18,042 bases of DNA from Prevotellaceae bacterium (GTDB taxonomy: Bacteria > Bacteroidota > Bacteroidia > Bacteroidales > UBA932). The stretch spans positions 1-18,042 of the forward strand of contig JAITKG010000127.1 of the NCBI GenBank assembly GCA_031278495.1, given 5' to 3'. A model generated the notes under the pieces. It was not told the origin of the DNA. It worked only from the letters and a program-made list of their open reading frames with translations, and did no database searches. Both the position numbers and the translations under genes were made by a program. Shown piece by piece: positions 1 to 8,223 of this stretch. Numbering within the stretch: position 1 is the first letter of the stretch; every line of letters starts with the position of its first letter.

Positions 1-1
1 T

Positions 2-118
2 GCGGATTATGGTCAGGCACATCGAGCCTGTAAAGAAGCGGTAAGGTTGTATAATACCCGTCGCCCGCATTGGTCGTTAGGATTAAAGACGCCGGAGGAG
101 GTATATAAGGCAGCATAG
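2..118 (+). mobile_element. IS3-family transposase (DDE integrase), C-terminal end only
   Basis: An open frame runs in from the left edge and stops at TAG 116-118, giving 38 residues. The stretch YNTRRPHWSLGLKTPEEVY is the characteristic end of the integrase catalytic core in IS3-family OrfB proteins (YN..RPH..LG..TP.E.Y). This tail follows the catalytic Glu in such enzymes, so the catalytic residues themselves lie outside the window. Whether the element is complete cannot be judged. The family call rests on this motif alone; the subgroup is unknown. The gene reads towards purH, and a likely element end lies about 140 bp downstream. Confidence 0.8.
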
Positions 119-122
119 TCGT

Positions 123-165
123 CCTCCCCTTGCCTGTTGCCCGGAGGGCAACAGGCAAGGGGAGG
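123..165. repeat. Perfect 20-bp inverted repeat, 3-nt loop
   Basis: Positions 123-142 are exactly complementary to 146-165 with only GGA between them, giving a very stable G+C-rich hairpin. It starts 5 bp after the transposase stop codon. No T-tract follows on either strand, so it is not a textbook intrinsic terminator. It could shield the transposase mRNA end, block incoming transcription, or be an inserted palindromic repeat. It lies inside the IS if the proposed end at 256 is right. Confidence 0.85.
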
Positions 166-230
166 TGGCACGCCAAGAAAACAATCAATAAAAATGAATA
201 AAAAATTAACCAATAAAAATCATTAGTAAC

Positions 231-256
231 CTGTCAACTTTTTTCAGGACGGGACA
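231..256 (-). mobile_element. Probable right terminal inverted repeat of the IS3-family element
   Basis: Read on the minus strand the segment begins TGTCCCGTCCTGAAAAAAGT, a 5'-TG start as is usual for IS3-family ends. It lies downstream of the transposase stop, where a right end is expected, and the ordinary purH upstream sequence begins after it. The left end and the target duplication are outside the window, so the boundary at 256 is an inference. Confidence 0.5.
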
Positions 257-266
257 CGCGGTAGAA

Positions 267-301
267 ACTTTCAACTTTCAACGCTCAACTTTCAACTTTC
301 A
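267..301. repeat. Heptamer tandem array (ACTTTCA, 5 units)
   Basis: Five consecutive 7-bp units: four are ACTTTCA and the middle one is ACGCTCA. The array sits just outside the probable IS end and runs into the purH promoter region. The 15-base word at 276-290 recurs in reverse complement at the rodA stop codon (8026-8040). Confidence 0.85.
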
Positions 302-320
302 ATTAAATGTAGTAACTTTA
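290..320 (+). promoter_or_regulatory. Probable purH promoter
   Basis: TAACTTTA at 313-320 matches the Bacteroidota -7 element TAnnTTTG except in its last base. TTTC at 290-293 stands in for the -33 TTTG, with 19 nt between the two. Transcription would start near 325, leaving a leader of about 35 nt. The -33 element lies inside the heptamer array. Confidence 0.5.
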
Positions 321-361
321 CGCCTTAAAATTATACCTGTATAAAGGGTTTTTATGTTGAG

Positions 362-1894
362 ATGAGCCATAATAAACTTGAAAAAATAAAAACCGCACTG
401 ATTTCGGTTTATCACAAAGACAAGCTGGATGCGGTCGTTCGCCTGCTGGATGAATTGGGAATAACTATTTATTCTACCGGCGGCACGCTTGATTTTATAA
501 CCGGTTTAGGCATTAAAGCGCAATCGGTGGAAAGCCTGACGGGCTATCCCTCTATTCTCGGCGGTCGCGTAAAGACATTGCATCCGAAAGTTTTTGGCGG
601 CATCCTGGCGCGCCGCGATAATGCGCAAGACACGGAACAACTCTCCAAATACGGCATTCCACCTGTTGATTTGGTGATTGTAGATTTGTATCCATTCGAA
701 GCAACCGTGCGTTCCGGAGCCGAAGCACAGGCGATTATTGAGAAAATAGATATCGGCGGTATTTCGCTTATCCGCGCGGCAGCTAAAAATTTTGCCGATA
801 CCTTGATTGTTTCATCGCGCGAACAATATCCGGCGTTGATTGAATTGTTACAATCCGGTAAAGGCGCAACCACGTTGGCTATGCGCCGTACCTTTGCCGC
901 ACAGGCTTTCCGGCAATCGTCGTATTATGATGCGGCGATTTTTAATTATTTCAATGAACAGGAAAAATTACCGGTGTTCCAACAATGCTTCAGGGATAGC
1001 ATGTCGTTGCGTTATGGCGAGAATCCGCATCAGGAAGCGCGGTTTTACGGACGTTTGAACGATATGCTGGAGCAATTGCATGGCAAAGAAATTTCCTATA
1101 ATAATTTATTGGATATTGATGCGGCGGTGGCGCTTATCAGCGATTTTTCCGAAACAACTTTTGCTATTTTGAAACATAACAATGCGTGCGGCTGCGCATC
1201 GGCTGCGCATCCGTTGACCGCATGGCGCAAGGCATTGGCAGGCGACCCGGTATCCGCTTTCGGTGGCGTCATCATCACGAACCAACCGGTGGATACGGAA
1301 AGCGCCAAAGAAATAAATGAACTGTTCTTTGAAGTAATTATTGCGCCGGGCTATTCCGGAAAAGCGCTGGAATTATTGAGAACAAAGAAGAACAGGATAA
1401 TTTTAGTACTGAAAAATACCGCTTTGCCGGCACGGCAGTTCCGCTCGTTGCTCCATGGGGTAGTGCAGCAAAACCGCGACACAGCCGTAGAAATGCCGGA
1501 TGACTTAATGCCGGTAACAACGAAAAAACCGGCGGAAAAAGAAATTCCCGATTTGCTTTTTGCAAATAAATTAGTAAAACATTCGAAATCGAATGCTATT
1601 GTATTGGCGAAAGACGGGCAATTGCTTGCAAGCGGCGTGGGGCAAACCTCGCGGGTAGACGCGTTGAAGCAGGCGATTGTAAAAGCGCAAACATTCGGCT
1701 TTTCCTTGCAGGGAGCAGTAATGGCGTCCGACGCTTTTTTCCCGTTTCCCGATTGCGTCGCTATTGCCCATGAAGCGGGGATAACGGCGGTAGTGCAGCC
1801 GGGCGGCTCGGTCAATGATGAAAAGAGCATCAGCTATTGCAACGAACATAATATGGCTATGGTAACAACCGGCATACGGCATTTTAAACATTGA
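362..1894 (+). CDS. purH: Bifunctional AICAR formyltransferase / IMP cyclohydrolase
   Basis: This cytosolic enzyme catalyses the last two steps of purine synthesis: it formylates AICAR using 10-formyl-tetrahydrofolate, then closes the ring to IMP. At 510 residues it has the usual length. The N-terminal cyclohydrolase domain (about 1-150) carries KTLHPK at 71-76, DLYPF at 108-112 and AAAKN at 139-143. The C-terminal transformylase domain carries RYGENPHQ at 217-224, the catalytic pair K271-H272 in KHNNACG, SDAFFPF, QPGGS and the terminal RHFKH. The KHNNACG form, instead of the commoner KHNNPCG, is as I recall normal in Bacteroides-type enzymes. ATG 362 is the natural start, about 35 nt below the predicted transcription start. 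It may also feed transcription into the genes downstream, since no clear promoter precedes mreB. Confidence 0.98.
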   Translation: MSHNKLEKIKTALISVYHKDKLDAVVRLLDELGITIYSTGGTLDFITGLGIKAQSVESLTGYPSILGGRVKTLHPKVFGGILARRDNAQDTEQLSKYGIPPVDLVIVDLYPFEATVRSGAEAQAIIEKIDIGGISLIRAAAKNFADTLIVSSREQYPALIELLQSGKGATTLAMRRTFAAQAFRQSSYYDAAIFNYFNEQEKLPVFQQCFRDSMSLRYGENPHQEARFYGRLNDMLEQLHGKEISYNNLLDIDAAVALISDFSETTFAILKHNNACGCASAAHPLTAWRKALAGDPVSAFGGVIITNQPVDTESAKEINELFFEVIIAPGYSGKALELLRTKKNRIILVLKNTALPARQFRSLLHGVVQQNRDTAVEMPDDLMPVTTKKPAEKEIPDLLFANKLVKHSKSNAIVLAKDGQLLASGVGQTSRVDALKQAIVKAQTFGFSLQGAVMASDAFFPFPDCVAIAHEAGITAVVQPGGSVNDEKSISYCNEHNMAMVTTGIRHFKH

Positions 1895-1918
1895 CGATTT
1901 TTTATTGACTATTGATGG

Positions 1919-2284
1919 ATGAGTTCGGAAGAGTTAAAAAAAGGGTTTAAGGCTTTTGCATTACGGATTATAAAATTGGCAGAAAGTTTACCGGATAATC
2001 TTACGGGAAATGTAATTGCAAAGCAGATTATTCGTTCGGGAACTTCGTCTGGTGCGAATTACAGAGCGGCTTGTATAGCAAAGTCAAAAAGAGATTTTAT
2101 AAATAAACTGAAAATAGTCGAAGAAGAATTAGATGAAACATTGTATTGGCTGGAATTAGTTATGGAGGCAAACTTGGTTCGGGAAACTTTATTACAAAAA
2201 TTGGTTATTGAAAATGAAGAATTATTAAAAATAATTATTAGCTCCATCAATACCGTGAAAAAAACAATAAATGATAAACCGTAA
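1919..2284 (+). CDS. Four-helix-bundle protein (23S rRNA intervening-sequence / S23 family)
   Basis: This 121-residue all-helical protein has the pattern of the four-helix-bundle family first noticed in 23S rRNA intervening sequences: an N-terminal F.AF.LRIIKLAESLP helix, then IAKQIIRSGTSSGANYRAA (the hallmark R[SA]..S..AN..EA-type motif), then SKRDFINKLKIVEEELDET and a Leu/Ile-rich last helix. Molecular function is not established; relatives include the Avd accessory proteins of diversity-generating retroelements. Here it stands alone: there is no rRNA or reverse transcriptase nearby. It is visibly richer in A+T than purH and mreB and is followed at once by heptamer repeats that begin in its stop codon, so it looks like an insertion into an otherwise conserved purH-mreB neighbourhood. 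No own promoter was recognised; 24 nt separate it from purH. Confidence 0.85.
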   Translation: MSSEELKKGFKAFALRIIKLAESLPDNLTGNVIAKQIIRSGTSSGANYRAACIAKSKRDFINKLKIVEEELDETLYWLELVMEANLVRETLLQKLVIENEELLKIIISSINTVKKTINDKP

Positions 2285-2395
2285 ATTATAAATTGTAAAT
2301 TATAAATCGTAACTTGTAAATAACTAAATCGTAAATCGTAAATCATAAATCATAAATAACTAAATCGTAAATCGTAAATAACTAAATAGTAAATA
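2282..2395. repeat. A+T-rich heptamer/octamer array (TAAATCG-like)
   Basis: The whole gap between the four-helix-bundle gene and mreB consists of about fifteen degenerate units such as TAAATTA, TAAATTG, TAAATCG, TAAATCA and TAAATAA, with occasional 8-bp units (CTAAATCG). The first unit begins at the TAA stop codon of the upstream gene and the last ends a few bases before the mreB ATG. No TAnnTTTG promoter element was seen in it. Confidence 0.9.
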
Positions 2396-2400
2396 AAAAA

Positions 2401-3420
2401 ATGGCATTCTCCTTTTTAACACAAGAGTTGGCAATGGATTTAGGCACTGCTAACACTATCATCATCCACAACGATAAAATTGTAGTGGACGAACCCTCTA
2501 TCGTGGCTATCGACCAGAATACGGGCAAGCCTATCGCTATCGGTGAAATGGCGCGGCAGATGCACGGTAAAACGCATGAGAACATCAAAACCATTCGCCC
2601 GTTGCGCGACGGCGTGATTGCCGACTTTAACGCCGCCGAACAAATGATGCGCGGCATGATAAAACTCGTGAGCCCCAAGCACCGTTGGTTTACGCCAAGC
2701 TTGCGTATCGTTGTTTGCATTCCGTCGGGAAGCACCGAAGTGGAAATCCGCGCCGTGCGCGACTCTTCGGAACACGCCGGGGGACGCGACATTTATATGA
2801 TTTATGAACCGATGGCGGCGGCGCTGGGTATCGGCATTGATGTGGAAGCGCCGGAAGGAAGCATGGTAGTGGATATCGGCGGCGGCACTACGGAGATTGC
2901 CGTAATTGCCTTAGGCGGTATTGTGTGCAACCAAAGTATCCGCGTGGCGGGCGACGGCTTTACATTGGACATTCAACAGTACATGCGGCACCAGCACAAC
3001 ATCCGGATTGGCGAACGCACGGCGGAAGACATTAAAATATCTGCGGGTTCGGCATTGTCGGAACTGGAGAACCCGCCGGCGCCTTTTGTTGTTCGCGGAC
3101 CGAATTTAATGACATCTTTGCCGGTGGAAGTGGCTGTGACATATCAGGAGATTGCACACTGCCTCGATAAATCGCTCATAAAAGTAGAGGCGGCTATTCT
3201 TGCGGTGTTGGAACAAACGCCGCCGGAATTATATTCGGATATCGTACAACGCGGCATCTACCTGACCGGCGGCGGCGCTTTGCTGCGCGGTCTTGACCGG
3301 CGATTGACCGAAAAAATAAATATACCTTTCCACATTGCTGAAGACCCCTTGCATGCAGTTGCCCGCGGCACAGGCATTGGATTGAAGAATATCGGCAAGT
3401 TCCCTTTTTTGATGCGCTAA
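2401..3420 (+). CDS. mreB: Rod-shape-determining actin homologue MreB
   Basis: MreB forms membrane-associated filaments that organise the elongation-specific cell wall machinery. The 339-residue protein has the actin-fold nucleotide-binding signatures: phosphate 1 DLGTANT at 13-19, phosphate 2 DIGGGTTE at 158-165, and the adenosine motif TGGGA starting at 289. The stretches IPSGSTEVEIRAVRDSSEHAG, YEPMAAALGIGIDV and IPFHIAEDPLHAVARGTGI are typical of MreB and distinguish it from DnaK or FtsA. Length is normal and no residue looks damaged. It opens the mreB-mreC-mreD-mrdA-rodA cluster; mreC follows after 15 nt. The start at ATG 2401 is fixed by the conserved N-terminus (membrane-binding F-S-F-L region just before the first motif). 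Transcription may come from purH. Confidence 0.98.
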   Translation: MAFSFLTQELAMDLGTANTIIIHNDKIVVDEPSIVAIDQNTGKPIAIGEMARQMHGKTHENIKTIRPLRDGVIADFNAAEQMMRGMIKLVSPKHRWFTPSLRIVVCIPSGSTEVEIRAVRDSSEHAGGRDIYMIYEPMAAALGIGIDVEAPEGSMVVDIGGGTTEIAVIALGGIVCNQSIRVAGDGFTLDIQQYMRHQHNIRIGERTAEDIKISAGSALSELENPPAPFVVRGPNLMTSLPVEVAVTYQEIAHCLDKSLIKVEAAILAVLEQTPPELYSDIVQRGIYLTGGGALLRGLDRRLTEKINIPFHIAEDPLHAVARGTGIGLKNIGKFPFLMR

Positions 3421-3435
3421 ATTTTGACGCTTTAA

Positions 3436-4260
3436 ATGAATGCTATCTATCGCCTGTTAGTCCGGCTTCGTGTTACGCTGCTGTTTATTGCACTGGAAGT
3501 TGTTGCGCTCTTGTGCATAATCAACAGTAGCTACTATCAACATTCGATAGTGGTCAATTATGTGCGGCTGGGCAAAGAAATACTGGATGAAAAAATAAAT
3601 TCATGGCGTTATTATTTTTCGCTGGAAGAAATCAATGAAAGGTTGGCGCAAGAAAATAATGAATTGCAAAACCGCCTGGAATATTATAACCGGCAAGATT
3701 CATTAAAACAAGCTACCGTTTCCGACACGCTTAGCCGCCCTGTCTATTCTTACATTCCGGCGGCTGTTGCAAGCAATTCGGTCAATAATCTGCATAACTA
3801 TATTACCTTGAATATAGGTGCAGCCCATGGCGTTGTGCCGGATATGGGAGTAGTTGTTTACAACGGGTTAATCGGCACGGTCATTCATGTATCCGAACAC
3901 TACTCGTTAGTCAAATCGCTGTTGAGCGCGAACTGGAGAGTGAGCGCAAAAGTGAAAAGAAGCGGAACTTTCGGTCCTTTGTACTGGAACGGCATTAACT
4001 ACCGCGAACTGGTACTTGCCGACATTCCGCAGCACATCCCGGTAGCTATTGGCGACACCATAGTATCGAGTGGCTATTCTGCCTTTTTCCCGCCTGATAT
4101 TCCTATCGGCATGGTGAAGTCAATAGAAACAAAGCGGGGCAACTTTTATGAAATTACCGTTACACTGTTTGCCGATTTCAAACAATTACGCTATGTAAAT
4201 GTAGTAAAACATTTATACCAGGACGAACTTAAAGAATTAGCTTCTTTTAATTATGAATAG
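3436..4260 (+). CDS. mreC: Rod-shape-determining protein MreC
   Basis: MreC is a bitopic inner-membrane protein whose periplasmic part forms filaments and activates the PBP2-RodA synthase. The 274-residue protein has a short cytosolic N-terminus, one membrane segment at roughly residues 12-30, a coiled-coil-like stretch around 60-90 (EEINERLAQENNELQNRL) and a beta-rich domain with the family-typical NIGAAHGVVPDMGVVVYNG.IG and GPLYWNG...L.DIP segments, then GDTIVSSGYSAFFPPDIPIG. It lies 15 nt after mreB and its stop overlaps the mreD start by 8 nt (ATGAATAG), which suggests translational coupling. Confidence 0.95.
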   Translation: MNAIYRLLVRLRVTLLFIALEVVALLCIINSSYYQHSIVVNYVRLGKEILDEKINSWRYYFSLEEINERLAQENNELQNRLEYYNRQDSLKQATVSDTLSRPVYSYIPAAVASNSVNNLHNYITLNIGAAHGVVPDMGVVVYNGLIGTVIHVSEHYSLVKSLLSANWRVSAKVKRSGTFGPLYWNGINYRELVLADIPQHIPVAIGDTIVSSGYSAFFPPDIPIGMVKSIETKRGNFYEITVTLFADFKQLRYVNVVKHLYQDELKELASFNYE

Positions 4261-4780
4261 CTCTTCCCTCCGCCGGCTTTTTATCTTCGCGATAATGGTG
4301 TTGCTGCAAAGTTTTATCTTTACAAAACTGCCCTTGACAACGTATGTGCAACCGTGCATATATGTTTTATTTATATTACTGCTGCCTGTCGGGCATTCAA
4401 GGATAACCGCATTATTATGGGCTTTTTGTCTGGGGCTGTGCGTAGACTTGTTTACATTGGATGTGATAGGCATCAACACCGCTGTAACAGTAGCGCTGGC
4501 GTTCATCCGCCCCTATTTGCTGAAATTATTTTTACCCAAAAGCGATATTGACGCTTTTATTATACCAACTGCAAAAATACTTGGTATACGGCAGTTTTTA
4601 GGCTATTCATTCTTATCTTTGTTATTTCACCAAACATTATTTTTCTTTTTGGATGCATTTGCATTCTATGACATTTTCCATACCTTGCTGCGGATTTTAA
4701 TGAGTACGGTATGCAGTGTAATTTTCATATTACTTTTGCAATCCTTATTTCACGAAACCCGCAAAACCTTGTACACATAA
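4253..4780 (+). CDS. mreD: Rod-shape-determining protein MreD
   Basis: This 175-residue, very hydrophobic protein has about five predicted membrane helices and two charged loops. It is assigned mainly by position between mreC and the PBP2 gene and by its size and topology, since MreD sequences diverge widely. The stretch LLWAFCLGLCVDLFTLDVIGINTA resembles the G.l.GLl.D......lG..a segment typical of MreD. MreD is an integral membrane partner of MreC and the elongasome. It overlaps mreC by 8 nt and ends 3 nt before mrdA. Confidence 0.9.
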   Translation: MNSSSLRRLFIFAIMVLLQSFIFTKLPLTTYVQPCIYVLFILLLPVGHSRITALLWAFCLGLCVDLFTLDVIGINTAVTVALAFIRPYLLKLFLPKSDIDAFIIPTAKILGIRQFLGYSFLSLLFHQTLFFFLDAFAFYDIFHTLLRILMSTVCSVIFILLLQSLFHETRKTLYT

Positions 4781-4783
4781 AAT

Positions 4784-6622
4784 ATGAATGACTATTCCAA
4801 AAAAAGCACACTGGTTATCGGCGCATTTTTATTTGTTGCCATAGTGATAATAGTGCGTTTATTTTGGATACAGGTAATTGATACTTCGTATAAAGTAACG
4901 GCGAGTAATAATGTGCTCCGTTACGAAGTAGAATATCCGGCGCGCGGGCTGATTACCGACCGCAATGGCGTACTGCTGGTGGATAATCAAACGGCATACG
5001 ATATAATGGTCGTGGCAAGGGAACTGAAAGCCTTTGACACCATTGCTTTTTGCACTATCTTTAATATCCCCGCCCAACAATTCAAAGCTACTATAAATGA
5101 TATTTACCGTCGACGCCGTTCGCTGGGTTACCAGCCGGTGGCGGTAATGAAACAGGCGCCGGCGGAATATTATGCCGTATTTCAAGAACAGGCTTACAAA
5201 TTTCCGGGATTTTATGCACAAGCCCGTTCCTTGCGGAATTATCCGCGACCTATTGCCGGCAACCTGCTGGGATATGTTACCGAAGTGGATACGGCGACCA
5301 TCAATAAGAATCCTTACTACAAGCCCGGCGACTATATTGGGCGAAGCGGGATTGAAGAATCGTATGAAACTTATTTGAGCGGAAAAAAAGGCATCAGTAT
5401 CTATGTGCGCGACGTACACAATAAAATTAAGGAATCCTACCGGGAAGGTGCGTATGATTCGATACCGGTGGCAGGCACAAATTTGATTTGCACGATTGAC
5501 GGCGACTTGCAGGAATACGGCGAATGGTTGATGAAAAACAAAGTGGGCAGCGTGGTGGCTATCGAACCGGCTACCGGCGAAATACTGGCTTTAATATCTT
5601 CGCCCGGCATTGACCCGCGGCTGTTAGTCGGCATTAACAGGAATTTCCAACGTATGCAATCCGACCCGCTGAAACCGCTGTTTAACCGCGCTATTATGTC
5701 GCCCTATCCGCCGGGCTCTACCTTCAAAGTGGTCAATGCGCTGGTAGGACTAAACGAAGGAGTGGTGTTCCCGCATACACGTTACAATTGTTACCACGGC
5801 TACAAAATAGGGCGTGGCGTTGGTTGCCATGGGCATCCTTCGCCGATTGATATGATGCAATCCATACAAATGTCCTGCAATGCCTATTATTGCTATGTGT
5901 TTCGTGATATTATCGATAATCCGAAATATGAAAACATCGAACAAAGTTTCGTTCAATGGTGCGACTATGTAAGAAGTTTTGGATTCGGGAAAAAAACAGG
6001 CATTGATATTCCGAGCGAGCAATCGGGCTCGCTGCCTTCGGTGCCTTTATATAACCGTACGTTCGGGGAAGGGCGGTGGAAATCGCTTTCCATTATTTCG
6101 CTGGCTATCGGGCAGGCGGAACTCGGTTCCACGCCGTTGCAAATGGCCAACCTCGCATCCATTGTGGCAAACCGTGGATATTATCACACGCCGCACCTTA
6201 TACGCGGCACGCAGGACAGTTCGTTTATCGGTAAATATAAAGAACGGCATTATACGATGGTGGATACGGCTTATTTCCCGGTAGTGGTCGAAGGGATGTA
6301 CCGTGCAGTGCATGGCGGGGCAGGCGCTACGGCATGGCGGGCAATGATTCCGGGCATTGAAATGTGCGGAAAAACAGGCACCGCGCAAAATCCGCATGGC
6401 GAAGACCATTCGACGTTTATGTGTTTTGCACCGCGTGAAAATCCGCAAATAGTGATTGCCGCTTATATTGAAAATGCCGGCTTCGGCGCAACATGGGCGG
6501 CGCCAATTGCTTCGTTGATGGTCGAAAAATACTTGAACAAAGAAGTTAAACGGAAAGATTTGGAAAAATATATACAGGAAAACAAGCCCCTAAAAAAAGA
6601 AAAACATGAGGGAAAACCATAA
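4784..6622 (+). CDS. mrdA: Penicillin-binding protein 2, elongasome transpeptidase
   Basis: PBP2 cross-links new peptidoglycan during side-wall growth and works with the glycosyltransferase RodA. The 612-residue class B PBP has an N-terminal membrane anchor (about 9-31), a pedestal/dimerisation domain beginning with the conserved ARGLITDRNGVLLVDN segment, and a C-terminal transpeptidase domain with all three active-site motifs: S312-T-F-K (in PPGSTFK), S364-C-N and K530-T-G. The linker YIGRSGIEESYETYLSGKKG is typical of the family. It follows mreD after 3 nt and overlaps rodA by 17 nt. It is an expected beta-lactam target and looks intact. Confidence 0.96.
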   Translation: MNDYSKKSTLVIGAFLFVAIVIIVRLFWIQVIDTSYKVTASNNVLRYEVEYPARGLITDRNGVLLVDNQTAYDIMVVARELKAFDTIAFCTIFNIPAQQFKATINDIYRRRRSLGYQPVAVMKQAPAEYYAVFQEQAYKFPGFYAQARSLRNYPRPIAGNLLGYVTEVDTATINKNPYYKPGDYIGRSGIEESYETYLSGKKGISIYVRDVHNKIKESYREGAYDSIPVAGTNLICTIDGDLQEYGEWLMKNKVGSVVAIEPATGEILALISSPGIDPRLLVGINRNFQRMQSDPLKPLFNRAIMSPYPPGSTFKVVNALVGLNEGVVFPHTRYNCYHGYKIGRGVGCHGHPSPIDMMQSIQMSCNAYYCYVFRDIIDNPKYENIEQSFVQWCDYVRSFGFGKKTGIDIPSEQSGSLPSVPLYNRTFGEGRWKSLSIISLAIGQAELGSTPLQMANLASIVANRGYYHTPHLIRGTQDSSFIGKYKERHYTMVDTAYFPVVVEGMYRAVHGGAGATAWRAMIPGIEMCGKTGTAQNPHGEDHSTFMCFAPRENPQIVIAAYIENAGFGATWAAPIASLMVEKYLNKEVKRKDLEKYIQENKPLKKEKHEGKP

Positions 6623-8027
6623 CCTGCTTAATAAACTCGATTGGGCGACTATAGGTATTTACCTGCTATTGGTTTTTACCGGCTGGATAAGTATTTACGC
6701 CGCCGTGTACAATGAGGCGTCGCGCAATATTTTTGATTTGTCACAACGCTACGGCATGCAGGCTATATGGATTGCATCGGCATTGTTTTTGGCGGTTGTG
6801 ATACTGCTTATCGACACCAAATTTTACCCTGTTTTTGCTAACATTATATATACGGGCGTCATCCTGTTATTAGCGCTGGTATTGGTAGCCGGGACGGAAG
6901 TTAACGGGTCGCGCTCATGGTTTGTTATTGGTCCCTTCCGTTTGCAGCCGGCAGAATTGGCAAAGGTGGCAACAGCTTTGGCTTTGGCGCGGTTAATGGG
7001 GGCGCAGGGTTTTGTGCTAAAACGGAAATGGATGATTTTTAAAATAGGCGTGATTATTGGATTACCGGTATTTTTTATTTTCCTGCAACACGACACCGGG
7101 TCGGCGCTGGTATTCGGTTCTTTCTTAATCATGCTCTACCGCGAAGGATTATCGGGCTGGGTGGTGAACTGCATCATTTTTGCGGTTGTGGTATTTATTC
7201 TTTCTATCCTTTGGCAACCGGTGTCGGTACTGATGTTGTGCGTCATCGCCTGCCTGGTGGTTTTTGCTATCCAGCGGCGGAAAATCGCGCCGGTCATGAT
7301 AGCTGCCATAGCGATATTTATCCCGTATTTTATTATTATAAAAAAACTGTTCCCTGCGCTGGATATACACACCCCGCATCCCGATTATATTTTCCTGTCC
7401 ATTTGCGTGGTGATGATGATTTGCGGCGTCCTGTACGCCGTGCGCCACAAATTACGTTATTTCTGGTATATTTCCTGTTTCTTTATCGGCTCGGTAGCGC
7501 TTACCTACTCGGTAGATTACGTATTTGGCAACATGCTGAAACCGCACCAGCGCGACCGCATCGAAAACCTGCTGGGAGTGAAAGAGGATTTACAGGGAGC
7601 GGGCTACAACGTGCATCAATCGATGGTGGCTATCGGCTCCGGCGGATTTTCCGGAAAGGGTTTCCTGCAAGGCACGCAGACGAAATATAATTTTGTTCCT
7701 GAACAAAGCACCGATTTTATTTTCTGTACCATTGGTGAAGAATGGGGTTTTACAGGTTCGTTCTTGGTGGTCATGTGTTTCTTATTACTGCTTATTCGCT
7801 TAGTGGTTATTGCCGAGCGCCAGAAAGACGCTTTTGTACGCGTCTATGCTTATTGCGTGCTATCCATTTTATTTTTCCACTTTGCCGTCAACATTGGCAT
7901 GACTGTCGGGCTGGCGCCGGTCGTCGGCATTCCATTGCCCTTCATTAGTTATGGCGGCTCGTCGTTGTGGGCATTTACTATCCTCCTGTTCATCCTGCTG
8001 AAATTAGACGCCGTGCGCTGGGATTAG
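6606..8027 (+). CDS. rodA: Peptidoglycan glycosyltransferase RodA (SEDS family)
   Basis: RodA polymerises lipid II into glycan strands for cell elongation, as partner of PBP2. The 473-residue polytopic protein has SEDS signatures: G..RSWFVIGPFRLQPAELAKVA near the second quarter, the periplasmic-loop motif FVPEQSTDFIFCTIGEEWG, which holds the conserved acidic position thought to be catalytic, and the C-terminal VVGIPLPFISYGGSSL. It is about 100 residues longer than E. coli RodA. The extra length is a central hydrophobic stretch (about residues 175-300, several more membrane helices with HPDYIFL between them), which I believe is common in Bacteroidales RodA. The gene overlaps mrdA by 17 nt and closes the cluster; its stop codon is also the start of a heptamer-type word. 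Confidence 0.95.
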   Translation: MRENHNLLNKLDWATIGIYLLLVFTGWISIYAAVYNEASRNIFDLSQRYGMQAIWIASALFLAVVILLIDTKFYPVFANIIYTGVILLLALVLVAGTEVNGSRSWFVIGPFRLQPAELAKVATALALARLMGAQGFVLKRKWMIFKIGVIIGLPVFFIFLQHDTGSALVFGSFLIMLYREGLSGWVVNCIIFAVVVFILSILWQPVSVLMLCVIACLVVFAIQRRKIAPVMIAAIAIFIPYFIIIKKLFPALDIHTPHPDYIFLSICVVMMICGVLYAVRHKLRYFWYISCFFIGSVALTYSVDYVFGNMLKPHQRDRIENLLGVKEDLQGAGYNVHQSMVAIGSGGFSGKGFLQGTQTKYNFVPEQSTDFIFCTIGEEWGFTGSFLVVMCFLLLLIRLVVIAERQKDAFVRVYAYCVLSILFFHFAVNIGMTVGLAPVVGIPLPFISYGGSSLWAFTILLFILLKLDAVRWD

Positions 8028-8040
8028 TTGAGCGTTGAAA
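8026..8040. repeat. 15-bp dispersed repeat word at rodA stop
   Basis: AGTTGAGCGTTGAAA begins inside the TAG stop codon of rodA and is the exact reverse complement of 276-290 in the heptamer array before purH. It consists of TTGAGCG plus a TTGAAAG-like unit, so it looks like a two-unit remnant of the same repeat family in opposite orientation. Confidence 0.7.
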
Positions 8041-8067
8041 AAGCTCCCTGACTTCCAAAGGGGGAAC
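8039..8067 (+). repeat. Left arm of imperfect inverted repeat pair
   Basis: This 29-bp arm (core CTTCCAAAGGGGGAAC) pairs imperfectly, by my hand alignment 21 of 29 positions, with the reverse complement of 8372-8400. Together they bracket about 300 bp of non-coding sequence, as in a small non-autonomous element or a pair of palindromic repeats. Confidence 0.6.
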
Positions 8068-8223
8068 TACGGCGCATGGTCAACGGGGAATGGCGCAGCC
8101 GCGCGTCATTCCGAATGCAGCGCGGGGACGCACGATGCTGCGTCCTGCACCTCGCGCGGTGCACAGGTTTACCGCTATGCGCCGGCATTGCTCCGCGCGA
8201 AAGGCAGGGGCGTTCGTTTTGTA

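Noticed and set aside
1919..2284. Possible Avd accessory protein of a diversity-generating retroelement
   Set aside because: No reverse transcriptase, template/variable repeat pair or target gene is visible in the window, so only the general four-helix-bundle family call is kept.
6606..8027. RodA being unusually long because of an insertion or fusion
   Set aside because: The extra length is a set of hydrophobic segments in the middle that I believe is normal for Bacteroidales RodA; all SEDS motifs are in order and in frame.
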